Below the pieces are notes generated by a model. It saw only the letters and a program-made list of their open reading frames with translations, was not told the origin of the DNA and ran no database searches. A stretch of DNA of 64,000 nt from Marinirhabdus sp050859505 (GTDB lineage Bacteria; Bacteroidota; Bacteroidia; Flavobacteriales; Flavobacteriaceae), in the NCBI RefSeq assembly GCF_050859505.1, contig NZ_CP193934.1:2604001-2668000 (forward strand), read 5' to 3'. Position 1 is the stretch's first letter. The number at the start of each line of letters is the position of its first letter. Made by a program: the position numbers and the translations under genes. Below, piece after piece: positions 8,465-17,443 of the stretch.

Positions 8465-8499
8465 AAAAAAAGAAGCACTTAAACAGTGCTTCTTTTTTT
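8465..8499. terminator. Bidirectional rho-independent terminator
   Basis: A long stem (AAGAAGCACT with AGTGCTTCTT, extended by A and T tracts) lies between convergent genes. The A-run on one side and T-run on the other let it serve both the upstream plus-strand gene and the minus-strand gene ending at 8518. Confidence 0.85.
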
Positions 8500-8517
8500 A
8501 TTCAGTTAATAAATAAT

Positions 8518-8997
8518 TTATTTTATAAAATCTTCATTGTTTGTGGTGCTTTCTATAGTGGGGTCTTCGGTATGCATTGTTTTCTCTAAACCAGCCGAAT
8601 CTACTCCAAAGAACTTTAAAACATCAGGGCCATTGGCAATTTGCCTTGTTACCTTGCCATTAATTGCAATGGGGTGAGACAGAACTTCATCGTTATTCTG
8701 TAAAATTTTCAACCAATCATTAGTTCCATAGCTGGAGGTATCTTCCGCTTTCACCAATCGTTTGTCTATAAGATCGCCCACTTTACAGTTTAAAGCTTCT
8801 GCTATTTCTGTCCATTGTGTATCACTCACTTTAGTTTTTGAAATATCTACTGCATTCAACTTTTCCTTAATACCTTGTAAATAAGCTAACGCGTGTTTTC
8901 CTACTCTGGTATTGTGACTGTATATTAATGTAAATTCTCTATCGTCTCTTGCGATTACTCCCATTTCTTTATGTGATTGGTTGTTGCCTGGTTTCAA
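8518..8997 (-). CDS. ArsC/Spx-like thioredoxin-fold protein lacking the catalytic cysteine
   Basis: A 159-residue protein with an ArsC/Spx-type layout. The first strand and active-site loop read IYSHNTRVGKHALAYL, matching the usual HNPRCSKSRxxL block but with Val where the catalytic Cys should be. The late segment HPIAINGKVTRQIANGPDVLKFF corresponds to the RPIVxxGxxxxxGxPxxxxxxF end of the ArsC fold. A long non-conserved acidic tail follows. Without the Cys it cannot be a classical arsenate reductase, and a binding or regulatory role is possible. It lies 12 bases downstream of hpf on the same strand, suggesting a link to stationary-phase or stress physiology. Confidence 0.65.
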   Translation of the reverse strand: MKPGNNQSHKEMGVIARDDREFTLIYSHNTRVGKHALAYLQGIKEKLNAVDISKTKVSDTQWTEIAEALNCKVGDLIDKRLVKAEDTSSYGTNDWLKILQNNDEVLSHPIAINGKVTRQIANGPDVLKFFGVDSAGLEKTMHTEDPTIESTTNNEDFIK

Positions 8998-9009
8998 GTT
9001 GGGTATAAT

Positions 9010-9312
9010 TTAGTGTGTTTGCATTTTTTCTTTTTTCTTACGGAGTTGCTTGGCAACTTCGGTAGTAGCTTTTGCTAAGGAAGATTCAAAAGATCCGTTA
9101 TTAGCTTCTGCAAAAAGTGTGGTGCCTGGTACGTTTATGCGTATCTCAGTAATCATTCCTGTCTCAGGACTTGCCGTGTTTTCTTTTTTGAAATACACAT
9201 CGGTATTTACTATAAAAGTATATTTAGCTTCTAATTTTTCTAGTTTTTCGGTTGCTAAAGCTTCTAGTCTTGTGCTGGCTGAAACGTCTTTATATTCAAA
9301 ATTAATATGCAT
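9010..9312 (-). CDS. hpf: Ribosome hibernation-promoting factor, short HPF/YfiA family
   Basis: The 100-residue protein has the S30AE fold signature: MHINFEYKDVSASTRLEALATEKLEKLEAKY at the N-terminus, then alternating strands (VDxYFKKEN, EIRINVPGTTLFAEANN) and a C-terminal basic helix ending QLRKKKEKM. It lacks the long C-terminal dimerisation domain, so it is the short form. It would bind the 30S decoding site and help make inactive ribosomes in slow growth. It is the middle gene of a minus-strand run after terC and before the ArsC-like gene. Confidence 0.9.
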   Translation of the reverse strand: MHINFEYKDVSASTRLEALATEKLEKLEAKYTFIVNTDVYFKKENTASPETGMITEIRINVPGTTLFAEANNGSFESSLAKATTEVAKQLRKKKEKMQTH

Positions 9313-9378
9313 AGTTTTGTTGTTTTTAATTGAAAATTAAAGATACAATTCCTTCAAGGGGAGGGCAAACTTTTAGTA

Positions 9379-10344
9379 TTATTTTGGCAAATTGTCTTTA
9401 GTGACAGGCTCTTCAGAAGTAGGTATGTAGATGGATGCTAAGATTCCTGCTAAAAGTGCAACCCCAATCACTGCGAGAGAAAGCCATTCTGGTATTTCCA
9501 CATGGTGAGAGATAAGCATTTTTATACCCACAAAACTTAAAATAGCGACCAAACTGTAATTTATATATCTGAATTTCTGTAGCATCCGCGAAATCAGGAA
9601 ATACATGGATCTAAGTCCGAGAATAGCCAGGATGTTGGAGCTAAACACTATAAAAGGATCTGCAGTGATTGCCAGGATGGCAGGAATACTATCTAGCGCA
9701 AAAAGAATGTCTGTAAGCTCTATAATGAGCAGTGCTACAAAAAGAGGCGTAGCGGCTTTAATTCCCATTCTTTTAATAAAGAACTTCTCCCCTTCAATTT
9801 TTTGAGTTACTGGAAAAATCTTTCGTATAAATTTATAAACTTTAGAATGCTTCGGGTCAAAATCGGTATCGCTGGAAGTAGCCATTTTATAAGCTGTATA
9901 GAGCAGGAAAACTCCAAACACGTAAATAATCCATTCAAATTTATTAATAAGCGCAACTCCAAAAACAATCATTAATGCTCTAAAAATGATAGCTCCTAAA
10001 ATTCCCCAAAAAAGTACTCGGTGCTGGTATTTTGCAGGAATAGCAAAGGAGCTGAATATTACAGCAATCACAAAAACATTATCTATACTTAGAGATAGCT
10101 CAATAAGGTATCCTGTAATATATTTTAAAACTGCCGTTTTGGGTGAAAGTTGTGTAGGGTTTTCTACTAAACCTGTTGAGAAAAGCCAATAAATAACACC
10201 AGAAAAAAGCAACGCAATACTTACCCAGATTACTGTGAAAATGGTTGCCTCTTTTGTTTTGATTTCGTGCGCTTTCTTATTAAAAACGGCTAAATCCAAA
10301 AAGAGCATTACCAGAACAAATGCAATAAAAATACCCCAAACCAT
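9379..10344 (-). CDS. TerC/Alx-family integral membrane protein
   Basis: A 321-residue protein with about nine hydrophobic segments. The TerC signature is visible: ELSLSIDNVFVIAVIF with its intramembrane acidic residues, the RVLFWGILGAIIFR segment, and a second acidic pair in IIELTDILFALDSIPAI. Family members (Alx, MeeF) are manganese exporters or take part in tellurium and membrane stress responses. It is the first gene of the minus-strand run with hpf; 66 bases separate them. No yybP-ykoY-type riboswitch was recognised upstream. Confidence 0.88.
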   Translation of the reverse strand: MVWGIFIAFVLVMLFLDLAVFNKKAHEIKTKEATIFTVIWVSIALLFSGVIYWLFSTGLVENPTQLSPKTAVLKYITGYLIELSLSIDNVFVIAVIFSSFAIPAKYQHRVLFWGILGAIIFRALMIVFGVALINKFEWIIYVFGVFLLYTAYKMATSSDTDFDPKHSKVYKFIRKIFPVTQKIEGEKFFIKRMGIKAATPLFVALLIIELTDILFALDSIPAILAITADPFIVFSSNILAILGLRSMYFLISRMLQKFRYINYSLVAILSFVGIKMLISHHVEIPEWLSLAVIGVALLAGILASIYIPTSEEPVTKDNLPK

Positions 10345-10485
10345 AGCTTATAATTTCAGCAAAAGTAGGAGATATGTACACTATTCTATAATAGGATTTT
10401 GTTAATTATACTGTAATAGTTAAATCTTTTTTAATTGTTTTTAAATAAACGACAATGATTGTAACTTTTCAAAAAAAGAAAGCAT

Positions 10486-11076
10486 ATGACAGAAAAAAAG
10501 ACACCAACAGCATACGAAATTCATCCCCTTATTAAAGAGAGATGGAGCCCACGTGCTTTTGCTGAAACCCCAATTACCGAAACTGAAATTAAGACGTTAT
10601 TAGAAGCAGGACGTTGGGCTGCCAGTAGTAATAATTTACAGCCCTGGCGGATTATCTGGGGACTTAAAGGCACTACCACCTATGATAGAATTTTTGAATG
10701 CCTTGTAGCATTTAATCAAAGTTGGGCAAAAGGAGCGCCAGCATTATTATTAGGAGCGTTTAAAAAAGATATGAACGACGGCGAGAAAGAGAACTTTCAC
10801 GCATTACACGATTTAGGGCTTTTTATGGGAAATGTAAGCATCCAGGCTACTAGTATGGATATTGCCATACACCAAATGGCTGGAATCGATTTTAAGAAAG
10901 CCGGGAAAGAATTCGGTTTTCCAGATAATTATCACGTTGCCACTGCTATTGCCATAGGAAGGTATGGAGGAAATCTTGACACGTTACCAGAAGATTTACA
11001 ACGGCAAGAGGTAAAAGTAACGCGCGAGCGTAAAGAACAAGAGGCATTTGCCTTTAACGGAAATTTTAAAAAATAA
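10486..11076 (+). CDS. Nitroreductase-family FMN enzyme
   Basis: The 196-residue protein matches the small nitroreductase fold. IKERWSPRAF at the N-terminus and AGRWAASSNNLQPWRII are the phosphate- and FMN-binding blocks of the SPRAF subgroup. HDLGLFMGNVSIQATSMDIAIHQMAG covers the central helix. It would use NAD(P)H to reduce nitroaromatics, quinones or other electrophiles as an FMN dimer. A small gene follows after 5 bases, so the two are probably co-transcribed. Confidence 0.85.
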   Translation: MTEKKTPTAYEIHPLIKERWSPRAFAETPITETEIKTLLEAGRWAASSNNLQPWRIIWGLKGTTTYDRIFECLVAFNQSWAKGAPALLLGAFKKDMNDGEKENFHALHDLGLFMGNVSIQATSMDIAIHQMAGIDFKKAGKEFGFPDNYHVATAIAIGRYGGNLDTLPEDLQRQEVKVTRERKEQEAFAFNGNFKK

Positions 11077-11081
11077 AAAAG

Positions 11082-11333
11082 ATGAGTACAGAAAAGAAAA
11101 ATAAAGACCACGCCGATTTTCAGGATACCTACAGACGATCATCCAATTTTGGAGGTGCTGCCTCAGAAGAAGAACAACTGAATGTTGCTGGCGATGGAAA
11201 CGTAAAACTCACTAAAGACAACGATATGATCTCAAGAGAAGAAAAACAGAAAATTGTAGATGCTATGGATAAGATGCAACGCAAATTTGAAAATACCGAC
11301 GACAGAGAAAAAGCGAGAGAAGAGGAAGAATAG
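11082..11333 (+). CDS. Small charged protein with DHADFQDxYRRSSNF motif
   Basis: An 83-residue hydrophilic protein of unknown function. The N-terminal block KNKDHADFQDTYRRSSNF is repeated almost exactly in a second small gene about 100 bases downstream, and both carry a GDVKL/GNVKL element after it. The C-terminus is a charged helix (EKQKIVDAMDKMQRKFENTDDREKAREEEE). It lies 5 bases after the nitroreductase. There are no Cys residues, signal peptide or membrane segment, so it is cytoplasmic. Confidence 0.7.
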   Translation: MSTEKKNKDHADFQDTYRRSSNFGGAASEEEQLNVAGDGNVKLTKDNDMISREEKQKIVDAMDKMQRKFENTDDREKAREEEE

Positions 11334-11434
11334 CTTTTAAATTGGTTAAAGTTTTGATAATTAGCAGTATTGCGTAGAATCGTTCTGGCTATTTTCAATA
11401 GCTTTATATTCCTAATTTTTAATTGACAGTCAAT

Positions 11435-11572
11435 ATGGAAATAAAAAGACAAAAAGATCACGCCGATTTCCAAGATGCGTACAGACGATCTTCTAATTTT
11501 AGAAGTGTGATAAAAAAGGAGAGGTTTGAAATTTCCAACAAAGGCGATGTGAAGCTTGTTTCGGAAGAATAG
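11435..11572 (+). CDS. Very small paralogue of the preceding charged protein (45 aa)
   Basis: ATG 11435 opens a 45-residue frame starting MEIKRQKDHADFQDAYRR and ending KGDVKLVSEE. It shares the KDHADFQDxYRRSSNF and GxVKL blocks with the 83-residue protein just upstream but lacks the C-terminal helix. Conservation at protein level with third-position changes (GAT/GAC, GCG/ACC, TCT/TCA) indicates real coding. A terminator follows 18 bases after the stop. The function is unknown. Confidence 0.7.
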   Translation: MEIKRQKDHADFQDAYRRSSNFRSVIKKERFEISNKGDVKLVSEE

Positions 11573-11590
11573 ATGTTTCTATTAAAACAA

Positions 11591-11632
11591 AAAAAGCGAT
11601 AGCACCAATATAAGGTACTATCGCTTTTTTTT
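11591..11632 (+). terminator. Rho-independent terminator after the small paralogue pair
   Basis: A stem of AAAAAGCGATAG with CTATCGCTTTTT, extended by ACC/GGT across a one-base bulge, is followed by a run of T. It ends the nitroreductase and small-protein transcript. Confidence 0.85.
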
Positions 11633-11734
11633 GCTGAAATCTTAACATAGTTTAACCCCGCGCACCTATTGTTACAACACTTTTTAACATCTATCTAAAG
11701 TACCTTTACGTAAAATGTAAAATAAAAAAGTACT

Positions 11735-12853
11735 ATGAAAGATACACAACCCTTATTGCAACCCATTACAATGGGAGATTTAGATTTACCCAATCGCGTG
11801 GTAATGGCGCCTATGACCAGAAGTAGAGCCAAAAATAAAGAAGCGGCTGCAACCGAAGATTTACACGTGCCTTACTATACGCAGCGCGCAACAGCAGGTT
11901 TAATTATCACAGAAGGTTCTCAAGTTTCTAAAAGAGCAGTTGGGTATGTTTATACAGCGGGAATTCATTCCAAAGCACAAGTAGAAGGCTGGAAGAAGGT
12001 AACCAAATCTGTTCATGATGCTGGTGGACGAATTTTTATTCAGCTATGGCACGTAGGTAGAATTTCGCATCCAGATTTTCACGATGGAGAATTGCCTTGG
12101 GCGCCTTCAGCAATTAATCCTGAAGCAACCGTTTTTACTCCAGAAGGCGAGAAAGAAACAGTGACGCCAAAGGAAATGACAAAAGAGGATATTGAAACCA
12201 CAAAAAAAGAATTTGTACAAGCTGCTAAAAATGCTGTAGAAGCAGGATTTGACGGAGTGGAGATCCATTCATCAAATGGGTATTTATTTCATCAATTTTT
12301 CAGCAGTTTTAGTAATAAGAGAGAAGACACCTATGGCGGAAGCATAGAAAACCAGGCGCGTTTCTTTTTTGAAACCTTAGATGCTATGGCAAAAGTAATT
12401 CCGCAGGAGAAAATTGGAGCACGTTTTAATCCGTCTCTGCACGGAATTTTCGGAATGGAAGTGACTGAAGATACGATTCCTACATTCGATTATATCATTA
12501 AAAGATTGAATGATGAGTATTCCTTAGCTTATATTCATTTATCCGAACCTTTTACGGATGTAAGTAACGTTCCTTATGCTGTTTGTGATATTGCAAAACG
12601 CTATAGACCTATGTACAAAGGAAATTTAATGATTAATACAGGCTTTACACAATCTACTGGAAATAAAATACTACGTGATGGCAATGCCGATTTGGTTGCT
12701 TATGCAAAACTATATGTTTCGAATCCAGATTTGGTGGGTCGTTTTAGAGAAGAAGCAGACACTTCTGGCTGGGATAAAGATACGTTCTACACTCAGGGAA
12801 AAGAAGGGTATACAGATTATAAGGCTGAAACTAGAGAGTTGATCCCGCAGTAA
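11735..12853 (+). CDS. Old yellow enzyme-family alkene reductase (NemA-like)
   Basis: The 372-residue TIM-barrel flavoprotein has LPNRVVMAPMTRSRA near the N-terminus (FMN-binding Thr/Met loop), FIQLWHVGRISHP, the substrate-anion-binding block EIHSSNGYLFHQFFS (His and Asn pair) and KREDTYGGSIENQARF. It would reduce activated C=C bonds or nitrate esters using NADPH and FMN. It is followed by the aldehyde dehydrogenase gene after a gap with two small hairpins but no T-tract, so partial co-transcription is possible. Confidence 0.93.
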   Translation: MKDTQPLLQPITMGDLDLPNRVVMAPMTRSRAKNKEAAATEDLHVPYYTQRATAGLIITEGSQVSKRAVGYVYTAGIHSKAQVEGWKKVTKSVHDAGGRIFIQLWHVGRISHPDFHDGELPWAPSAINPEATVFTPEGEKETVTPKEMTKEDIETTKKEFVQAAKNAVEAGFDGVEIHSSNGYLFHQFFSSFSNKREDTYGGSIENQARFFFETLDAMAKVIPQEKIGARFNPSLHGIFGMEVTEDTIPTFDYIIKRLNDEYSLAYIHLSEPFTDVSNVPYAVCDIAKRYRPMYKGNLMINTGFTQSTGNKILRDGNADLVAYAKLYVSNPDLVGRFREEADTSGWDKDTFYTQGKEGYTDYKAETRELIPQ

Positions 12854-12980
12854 GTCAATCCTTTGATACAATTCCGCAGAAAAAGCGGAATCACTCAGGA
12901 ACCTTTGAAATTGAAGGTTTAAGATGAATTTTAAAAAAACTAAGATTTCCGTCTTCACGGAAATGAAAAAAATATTTTAT

Positions 12981-14375
12981 ATGAAAAACAGAGAAATAAT
13001 GGGCGGATTTAGAACTATAAATCCAGCTACCGAAGAAGTAATTAAGGAATATACGTATATGACCCCTGACGAAATGGAAACAGCCATTGAAAAATGTCAT
13101 AAAGCATTTACATCCTGGAAATTGACATCATTGAAAGATAGAGCCGCAATCATTAAAAAGATTGGTGAAGGGCTAATGGAGCGTCGGGAGGAATTTGCGA
13201 AGCTGATGACTCAAGAAATGGGGAAGGTAATCAAGCAAGGCTTTCAGGAAGTTAAGTTATGCGCAGGTGTTTGCGATTATACAGCTAAAATGGGCGTAGA
13301 AGAGCTAGCCGATGATGAACGCGAGTTGGCAAACGGTGGAAAGGGAATTGTAACCTATTCGCCTATTGGTGTTATCTACGGAATACAACCATGGAATTTC
13401 CCTTGCTATCAAGCTATTCGATATGCCATTGTAAATTTAATGGCCGGTAATGGTGTCTTGTTAAAGCACGCACAAAGTTGCACAGGTTCTGGACTTTTAC
13501 TAAAGGAGATTTTTGAGGATGCTGGATTGCCTAAAGATTTATTTACCGTACTTATTATAAATCACCAACAATCTGACGACGTAATTGCTAATAAATTTGT
13601 TAGAGGGGTAACCTTAACAGGAAGTGATGGTGCCGGAAAAGTAGTGGCACAACAAGCTGCCAAGAATCTTAAGAAAACAGTGTTGGAGTTGGGAAGTAAT
13701 GATGCGTATTTGGTCTTGGATGATGCCGATATTAAATTAGCCGCCGAAACCTGTGTGCAAGGACGTACCTACAATAACGGAGAGACTTGTGTGGCAGCAA
13801 AACGCTTTGTAGTTGTAGAAAGTGTGTATGAAGAGTTTAAAAAAGCCTTTGTAAAAGGAATGAAGCAAGTTGAAGCTGGCGACCCTACCAAAAAAGAAAC
13901 GGCAATGGGACCAATGGTAACCAACGAAATGCGAGATAAGTTACACAAGCAGCTGGAAGAGAGTGTTGAAAAAGGAGCTGAAATCTTAACAGGAGGGAAG
14001 ATTCCAAAAGGAAAAGGATTTTACTATCCGGCAACAGTACTAGGAAATGTACAACCTGGACAACCTGCGTATGAAGAAGAATTCTTTGGACCCGTAGCTT
14101 CTTTGATCAAAGCAAAAGATAATAAAGATGCCATGCGAATTGCTAATGATAGCCGATTCGGACTCGGTGGAGGAATTTTCAGTAAGAATGAAAAGAAAGC
14201 CATTGAACTTGCTCAAAAGCATTTTGACACAGGGATGGTCTTTATTAATTCTTTTGGATTGGCAGAACCAAATATGCCTTTTGGAGGTGTTAAGGATTCT
14301 GGTTATGGAAGGGAACACGGTGGTTTTGGAATCAAGGAATTTGTGAATGCCAAAGCTGTTATGATCTTAAGCTAA
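12981..14375 (+). CDS. NAD(P)-dependent succinate-semialdehyde-type aldehyde dehydrogenase
   Basis: An aldehyde dehydrogenase of about 460 residues, close to GabD/YneI. It has IQPWNFPCYQAIRYA (cofactor-binding Asn), the catalytic Glu in LELGSNDAYLVLDDAD, the catalytic Cys in YNNGETCVAAKR, and EEFFGPVASLIKA. The frame extends upstream to 12924, but those residues (NFKKTKISVF) do not resemble the family. MKNREIMGGFRTINPATEE at 12981 fits, and the ATG at 12999 (MGGFRTINPA) is an equally good start. It would oxidise succinate semialdehyde or a similar aldehyde to the acid. A terminator lies 20 bases downstream. Confidence 0.88.
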   Translation: MKNREIMGGFRTINPATEEVIKEYTYMTPDEMETAIEKCHKAFTSWKLTSLKDRAAIIKKIGEGLMERREEFAKLMTQEMGKVIKQGFQEVKLCAGVCDYTAKMGVEELADDERELANGGKGIVTYSPIGVIYGIQPWNFPCYQAIRYAIVNLMAGNGVLLKHAQSCTGSGLLLKEIFEDAGLPKDLFTVLIINHQQSDDVIANKFVRGVTLTGSDGAGKVVAQQAAKNLKKTVLELGSNDAYLVLDDADIKLAAETCVQGRTYNNGETCVAAKRFVVVESVYEEFKKAFVKGMKQVEAGDPTKKETAMGPMVTNEMRDKLHKQLEESVEKGAEILTGGKIPKGKGFYYPATVLGNVQPGQPAYEEEFFGPVASLIKAKDNKDAMRIANDSRFGLGGGIFSKNEKKAIELAQKHFDTGMVFINSFGLAEPNMPFGGVKDSGYGREHGGFGIKEFVNAKAVMILS

Positions 14376-14395
14376 CTCCTATAGCGCTATAAAAT

Positions 14396-14424
14396 AAAAA
14401 AGCAGCCAATTTGGCTGCTTTTTT
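14396..14424. terminator. Bidirectional rho-independent terminator
   Basis: A stem of AAAAAAGCAGCC and GGCTGCTTTTTT around AATTT lies between the convergent aldehyde dehydrogenase and M28 peptidase genes. A and T tracts on both sides fit use in both directions. Confidence 0.88.
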
Positions 14425-14440
14425 GTATTCTATTATTTCT

Positions 14441-15988
14441 TTATTCCATACCACCTTTACGCGTAGGAGAGCGAGGCGTGGGCCACTCACCCGGTTCGCC
14501 CGATCGGGTGTTCAATGGCAGGACACTTTTTTCTCTGGAGGCCATTTCAGGATCTTCGCTGGCCATATATGCTAAGATTGCTGTTAGGATTACATTATCC
14601 CGAAGGTCATCAAATACAATCTTGTCATAGGTATCCCGATTGGTGTGCCAGGTGTAGTTCCAATACGACCAATTTAGAGAGCTCAAACTAAAACCAGGTG
14701 CTCCCGCAGCTTGAAACGAAGCATAATCTGACCCGCCACGTGCCGGGGTTCCGGGAAAGGTAGTTTCAATTTCGTCTGTAATACTTTTTGGGACGGGACG
14801 TAACCAACGCTCAAGATAATCGTAGGCCTGGAGAAATCCGCCACCAGAAAGTTTTACCACACGGCCTGTACCATTGTCTTGATTAAATAAGGCTTGTGTT
14901 TTGGCAACTATTTCTGGATGGTCTTCCACAAAGGCACGGGAACCATTGAGACCTTGCTCTTCACTACCCCAATGCCCCACTAAAATAGTGCGTTTTGGGT
15001 TGGGATAGTATTTCTTTAGAATACGCATCGCTTCCATCATTACTAAGGTTCCGGTTCCATTATCGGTGGCTCCGGTGGCGCCATCCCAGGAATCGAAATG
15101 TGCTGAGAGAATTACATATTCATCTGGTTTTTCTGACCCTTTAATTTCGGCAATGGTATTGAAGGTTGGTACTGTACCTAATTCTTTAGAAAGAGCGACT
15201 ATATTTAGTTTTGGTTTTTGGCCGGATGCTGCTAATCTGTAAACCATACCGTAGTCTTCCAGCTCCAGATCTACTGTTGGAATTTTTTTTGTACGTGCGC
15301 CAAATATTTTATTCACTCCAAAGCCACGTGACCAATTGGAAGTAATAATTCCTGCAGCCCCGGCATTTTCCAGAGCTTCGTGAATGTTTCTTGTGGTATA
15401 CCCCGTGCGTTTAACATTGTCATTAAAAAGATCTGATAAAGAGTCTCTGTCTTTTTTCATCCGTTCCATAGAACCCTCTTTGGCAAACTCTTCCCAGTTA
15501 TAATCTGGTCTTCCGGTAGGTTGCATAAAAGAGATCATGACCAGTTTTCCTTTTACGCTGGGAAGCCACTTTACAAAATCCAAGGAGTCTTTTATGGTGG
15601 GTAGGATCATTACTTCGGCAGTTACTCCGTCTTTTTTTGTACTTGGGTTCCACGCTAGTTGGGTACCACTTAAACTTTGCACGCGGGGTTCTAGCATATC
15701 TATATGCGTAATACCGCGTTCCCAGCCGCGCCATTCGCCCCATTTTTCATTTCTTGCTGAAATACCCCAGTCTTTATAGGTATCTACGGCCCAATCGTGG
15801 GCTTTTTGCATTCCCGGACTCCCAACTAAACGAGGACCAATGCCGTCCATTAATTGATGACCAAGGATTTCCAGTTGCGAATTTTCGGTAGCTTCTGTAA
15901 TCATTTTTTGAATGATGGGATCTTCAGATTGCGCCCATAGTGTTACGGACAGTGCTAATGATAGTAGTAAGGTAAAGTGTTTTTTCAT
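14441..15988 (-). CDS. Exported M28-family zinc peptidase
   Basis: The 515-residue protein has a signal peptide (MKKHFTLLLSLALSVTLWAQ). A PA-like inserted domain (residues ~120-270) precedes the catalytic domain with the M28 zinc ligands: SAHFDSW, ATDNGTGT (bridging Asp), GSEEQGLNGS (catalytic Glu-Glu), NQDNGTG (Asp) and WHTNRDTYDK (His). It is likely a periplasmic or surface aminopeptidase or carboxypeptidase for peptide scavenging. No lipobox is visible. It is transcribed alone and shares a bidirectional terminator with the aldehyde dehydrogenase. Confidence 0.9.
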   Translation of the reverse strand: MKKHFTLLLSLALSVTLWAQSEDPIIQKMITEATENSQLEILGHQLMDGIGPRLVGSPGMQKAHDWAVDTYKDWGISARNEKWGEWRGWERGITHIDMLEPRVQSLSGTQLAWNPSTKKDGVTAEVMILPTIKDSLDFVKWLPSVKGKLVMISFMQPTGRPDYNWEEFAKEGSMERMKKDRDSLSDLFNDNVKRTGYTTRNIHEALENAGAAGIITSNWSRGFGVNKIFGARTKKIPTVDLELEDYGMVYRLAASGQKPKLNIVALSKELGTVPTFNTIAEIKGSEKPDEYVILSAHFDSWDGATGATDNGTGTLVMMEAMRILKKYYPNPKRTILVGHWGSEEQGLNGSRAFVEDHPEIVAKTQALFNQDNGTGRVVKLSGGGFLQAYDYLERWLRPVPKSITDEIETTFPGTPARGGSDYASFQAAGAPGFSLSSLNWSYWNYTWHTNRDTYDKIVFDDLRDNVILTAILAYMASEDPEMASREKSVLPLNTRSGEPGEWPTPRSPTRKGGME

Positions 15989-16090
15989 GTGATGCGTTGG
16001 TTATTTATTAAAGTATCTAAAAATACAGTTATTTCAGAAGGTAAAAAAGGAGAGTGTTCGCTAAAGTTTCAGCGTGTCACATACTAACCG

Positions 16091-16259
16091 TAAATAGGGC
16101 AACTGGCGTATTGATTTTAAAGTACGATCTGCTGACATTAGCAACCTACTTTAAAACTAAACGTATGAAAACTCAAAAATTACTTATGAAACGTGCAAGT
16201 GCACTCGTACTATTCTTTTTCCTGAGCACACAGCTTTGTAGTTCGCAAACCTGGGAAGA
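16091..16259 (+). repeat. 169-bp direct repeat, copy 1 (upstream region plus signal-peptide codons)
   Basis: Sequence from TAAATAGGG to CCTGGGAAGA is nearly identical to 17522-17690. It covers the 5' untranslated region and the first ~30 codons of the Asp-box protein gene, including its promoter candidate. Confidence 0.9.
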
Positions 16260-17418
16260 ACTTCCAGAATTAACAGTAGGAGCAGAAGTAGTCACTGATG
16301 TAGTGACTATAGAGAGTTTTGACAATACAGTATATTTTTGTACCGATAAAGGGTTGTTTGCTAGTAGTGACAATGGCTCAACTACAACGAACCTTACGTA
16401 TACGGCTGCAGTAACACTAGGAAAACCCATCCGTTGTGTTTTTGAAGACCTGGATACCGGAGACCTGTATTGCGGTAGTGACACCGATATTTACAAAAGT
16501 ACCGATGGTGGCACTACATGGAGCCTTACCAGTATTCCAACGGCATTACAGATTACCGACATAACAAAAACCGGTAATAACATTGTGGTAGCGTATGATA
16601 ACGGAACTATGGGCGGGGTGTATTATTCCGCCGATGGGCTAGCAACGTCGCAATTGGCAACAGGGTTGCCAGATATGGCGATGTTCGACTTTCAACCGTA
16701 TGATGGTACGTTGTTTCTTGCCGGGAAACTGGCGGTTTATAAAAGTACCGATAATGGGATTACTTGGAGTGTTTCGGGAACGGGACATCCTGCTACTGCG
16801 ACGTATTTTAAGATGATAAACGAAGGTACTTCGCTCTTTGCTGGAGATGTTTTTGGTGGAGGGCTGTATAAAAGTACAGATAGTGGAGCTAGCTGGGCAA
16901 ATGACAGTGGAGACTATGAAGGTTTTTGCCAGGTTTTTGACCTTACCTCCAGCAACGGAACTATAGTAACTGTGGTTGACGGGGGTGTAGATTGTAATGG
17001 AGGCGAACCTATAAAAGTAAGTACAGACGATGGGCTAACCTGGACTTCAGGCTTGTTTAATCTGGACGATGCGTTTTATTCAGAATTAGGCAGGAATGGG
17101 GAAGGTAGTTGCTTGTTTGTGTATTCTCCTTCTTTAGATTCCTTGTATCGTATTTGTGATCTGGTAACTTTAGGCAGTCTAGAAAATAAGCAGGATACTA
17201 TTTCAATATATCCGAATCCTACAGAGGGATTGCTACACATAAAATCTGCTACCATGGGAACCATACACTTACTGAATGCCCAGGGACAATTGTTGCGTTC
17301 CTATAACACAACTACTGTAGAAACTATCCTGGATATTAGCCAATTTACCAGCGGCATCTATTTCTTACGAGTTGAAACTTCCGTAGGAGTACTAACGTGT
17401 AAGGTATTAAAAGAATAA
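16165..17418 (+). CDS. Secreted Asp-box (BNR) repeat protein with T9SS C-terminal sorting domain
   Basis: The start at ATG 16165 gives a 417-residue protein. MKTQKLLMKRASALVLFFFLSTQLCSSQ is the signal peptide. Four or five BNR/Asp-box repeats follow (YKSTDGGTTWSL, YKSTDNGITWSV, YKSTDSGASWAND, KVSTDDGLTWTSG), as in beta-propellers of sialidase or photosystem-assembly type. The last ~75 residues (SIYPNPTEGLLHIKS to LTCKVLKE) are a type A sorting domain of the type IX secretion system, so the protein should be exported to the cell surface. No catalytic sialidase residues were identified, so it is more likely a binding or adhesion propeller. Its 5' end is duplicated 1.4 kb downstream. Confidence 0.88.
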   Translation: MKTQKLLMKRASALVLFFFLSTQLCSSQTWEELPELTVGAEVVTDVVTIESFDNTVYFCTDKGLFASSDNGSTTTNLTYTAAVTLGKPIRCVFEDLDTGDLYCGSDTDIYKSTDGGTTWSLTSIPTALQITDITKTGNNIVVAYDNGTMGGVYYSADGLATSQLATGLPDMAMFDFQPYDGTLFLAGKLAVYKSTDNGITWSVSGTGHPATATYFKMINEGTSLFAGDVFGGGLYKSTDSGASWANDSGDYEGFCQVFDLTSSNGTIVTVVDGGVDCNGGEPIKVSTDDGLTWTSGLFNLDDAFYSELGRNGEGSCLFVYSPSLDSLYRICDLVTLGSLENKQDTISIYPNPTEGLLHIKSATMGTIHLLNAQGQLLRSYNTTTVETILDISQFTSGIYFLRVETSVGVLTCKVLKE

Positions 17419-17443
17419 CACATAAAAATTATATTTGTAGCAG

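Noticed and set aside
12854..12923. Hairpins after the old yellow enzyme gene as a terminator
   Set aside because: ATTCCGC/GCGGAAT (12871-12891) and AACCTT/AAGGTT form stems but no T-run follows, so termination is not supported.
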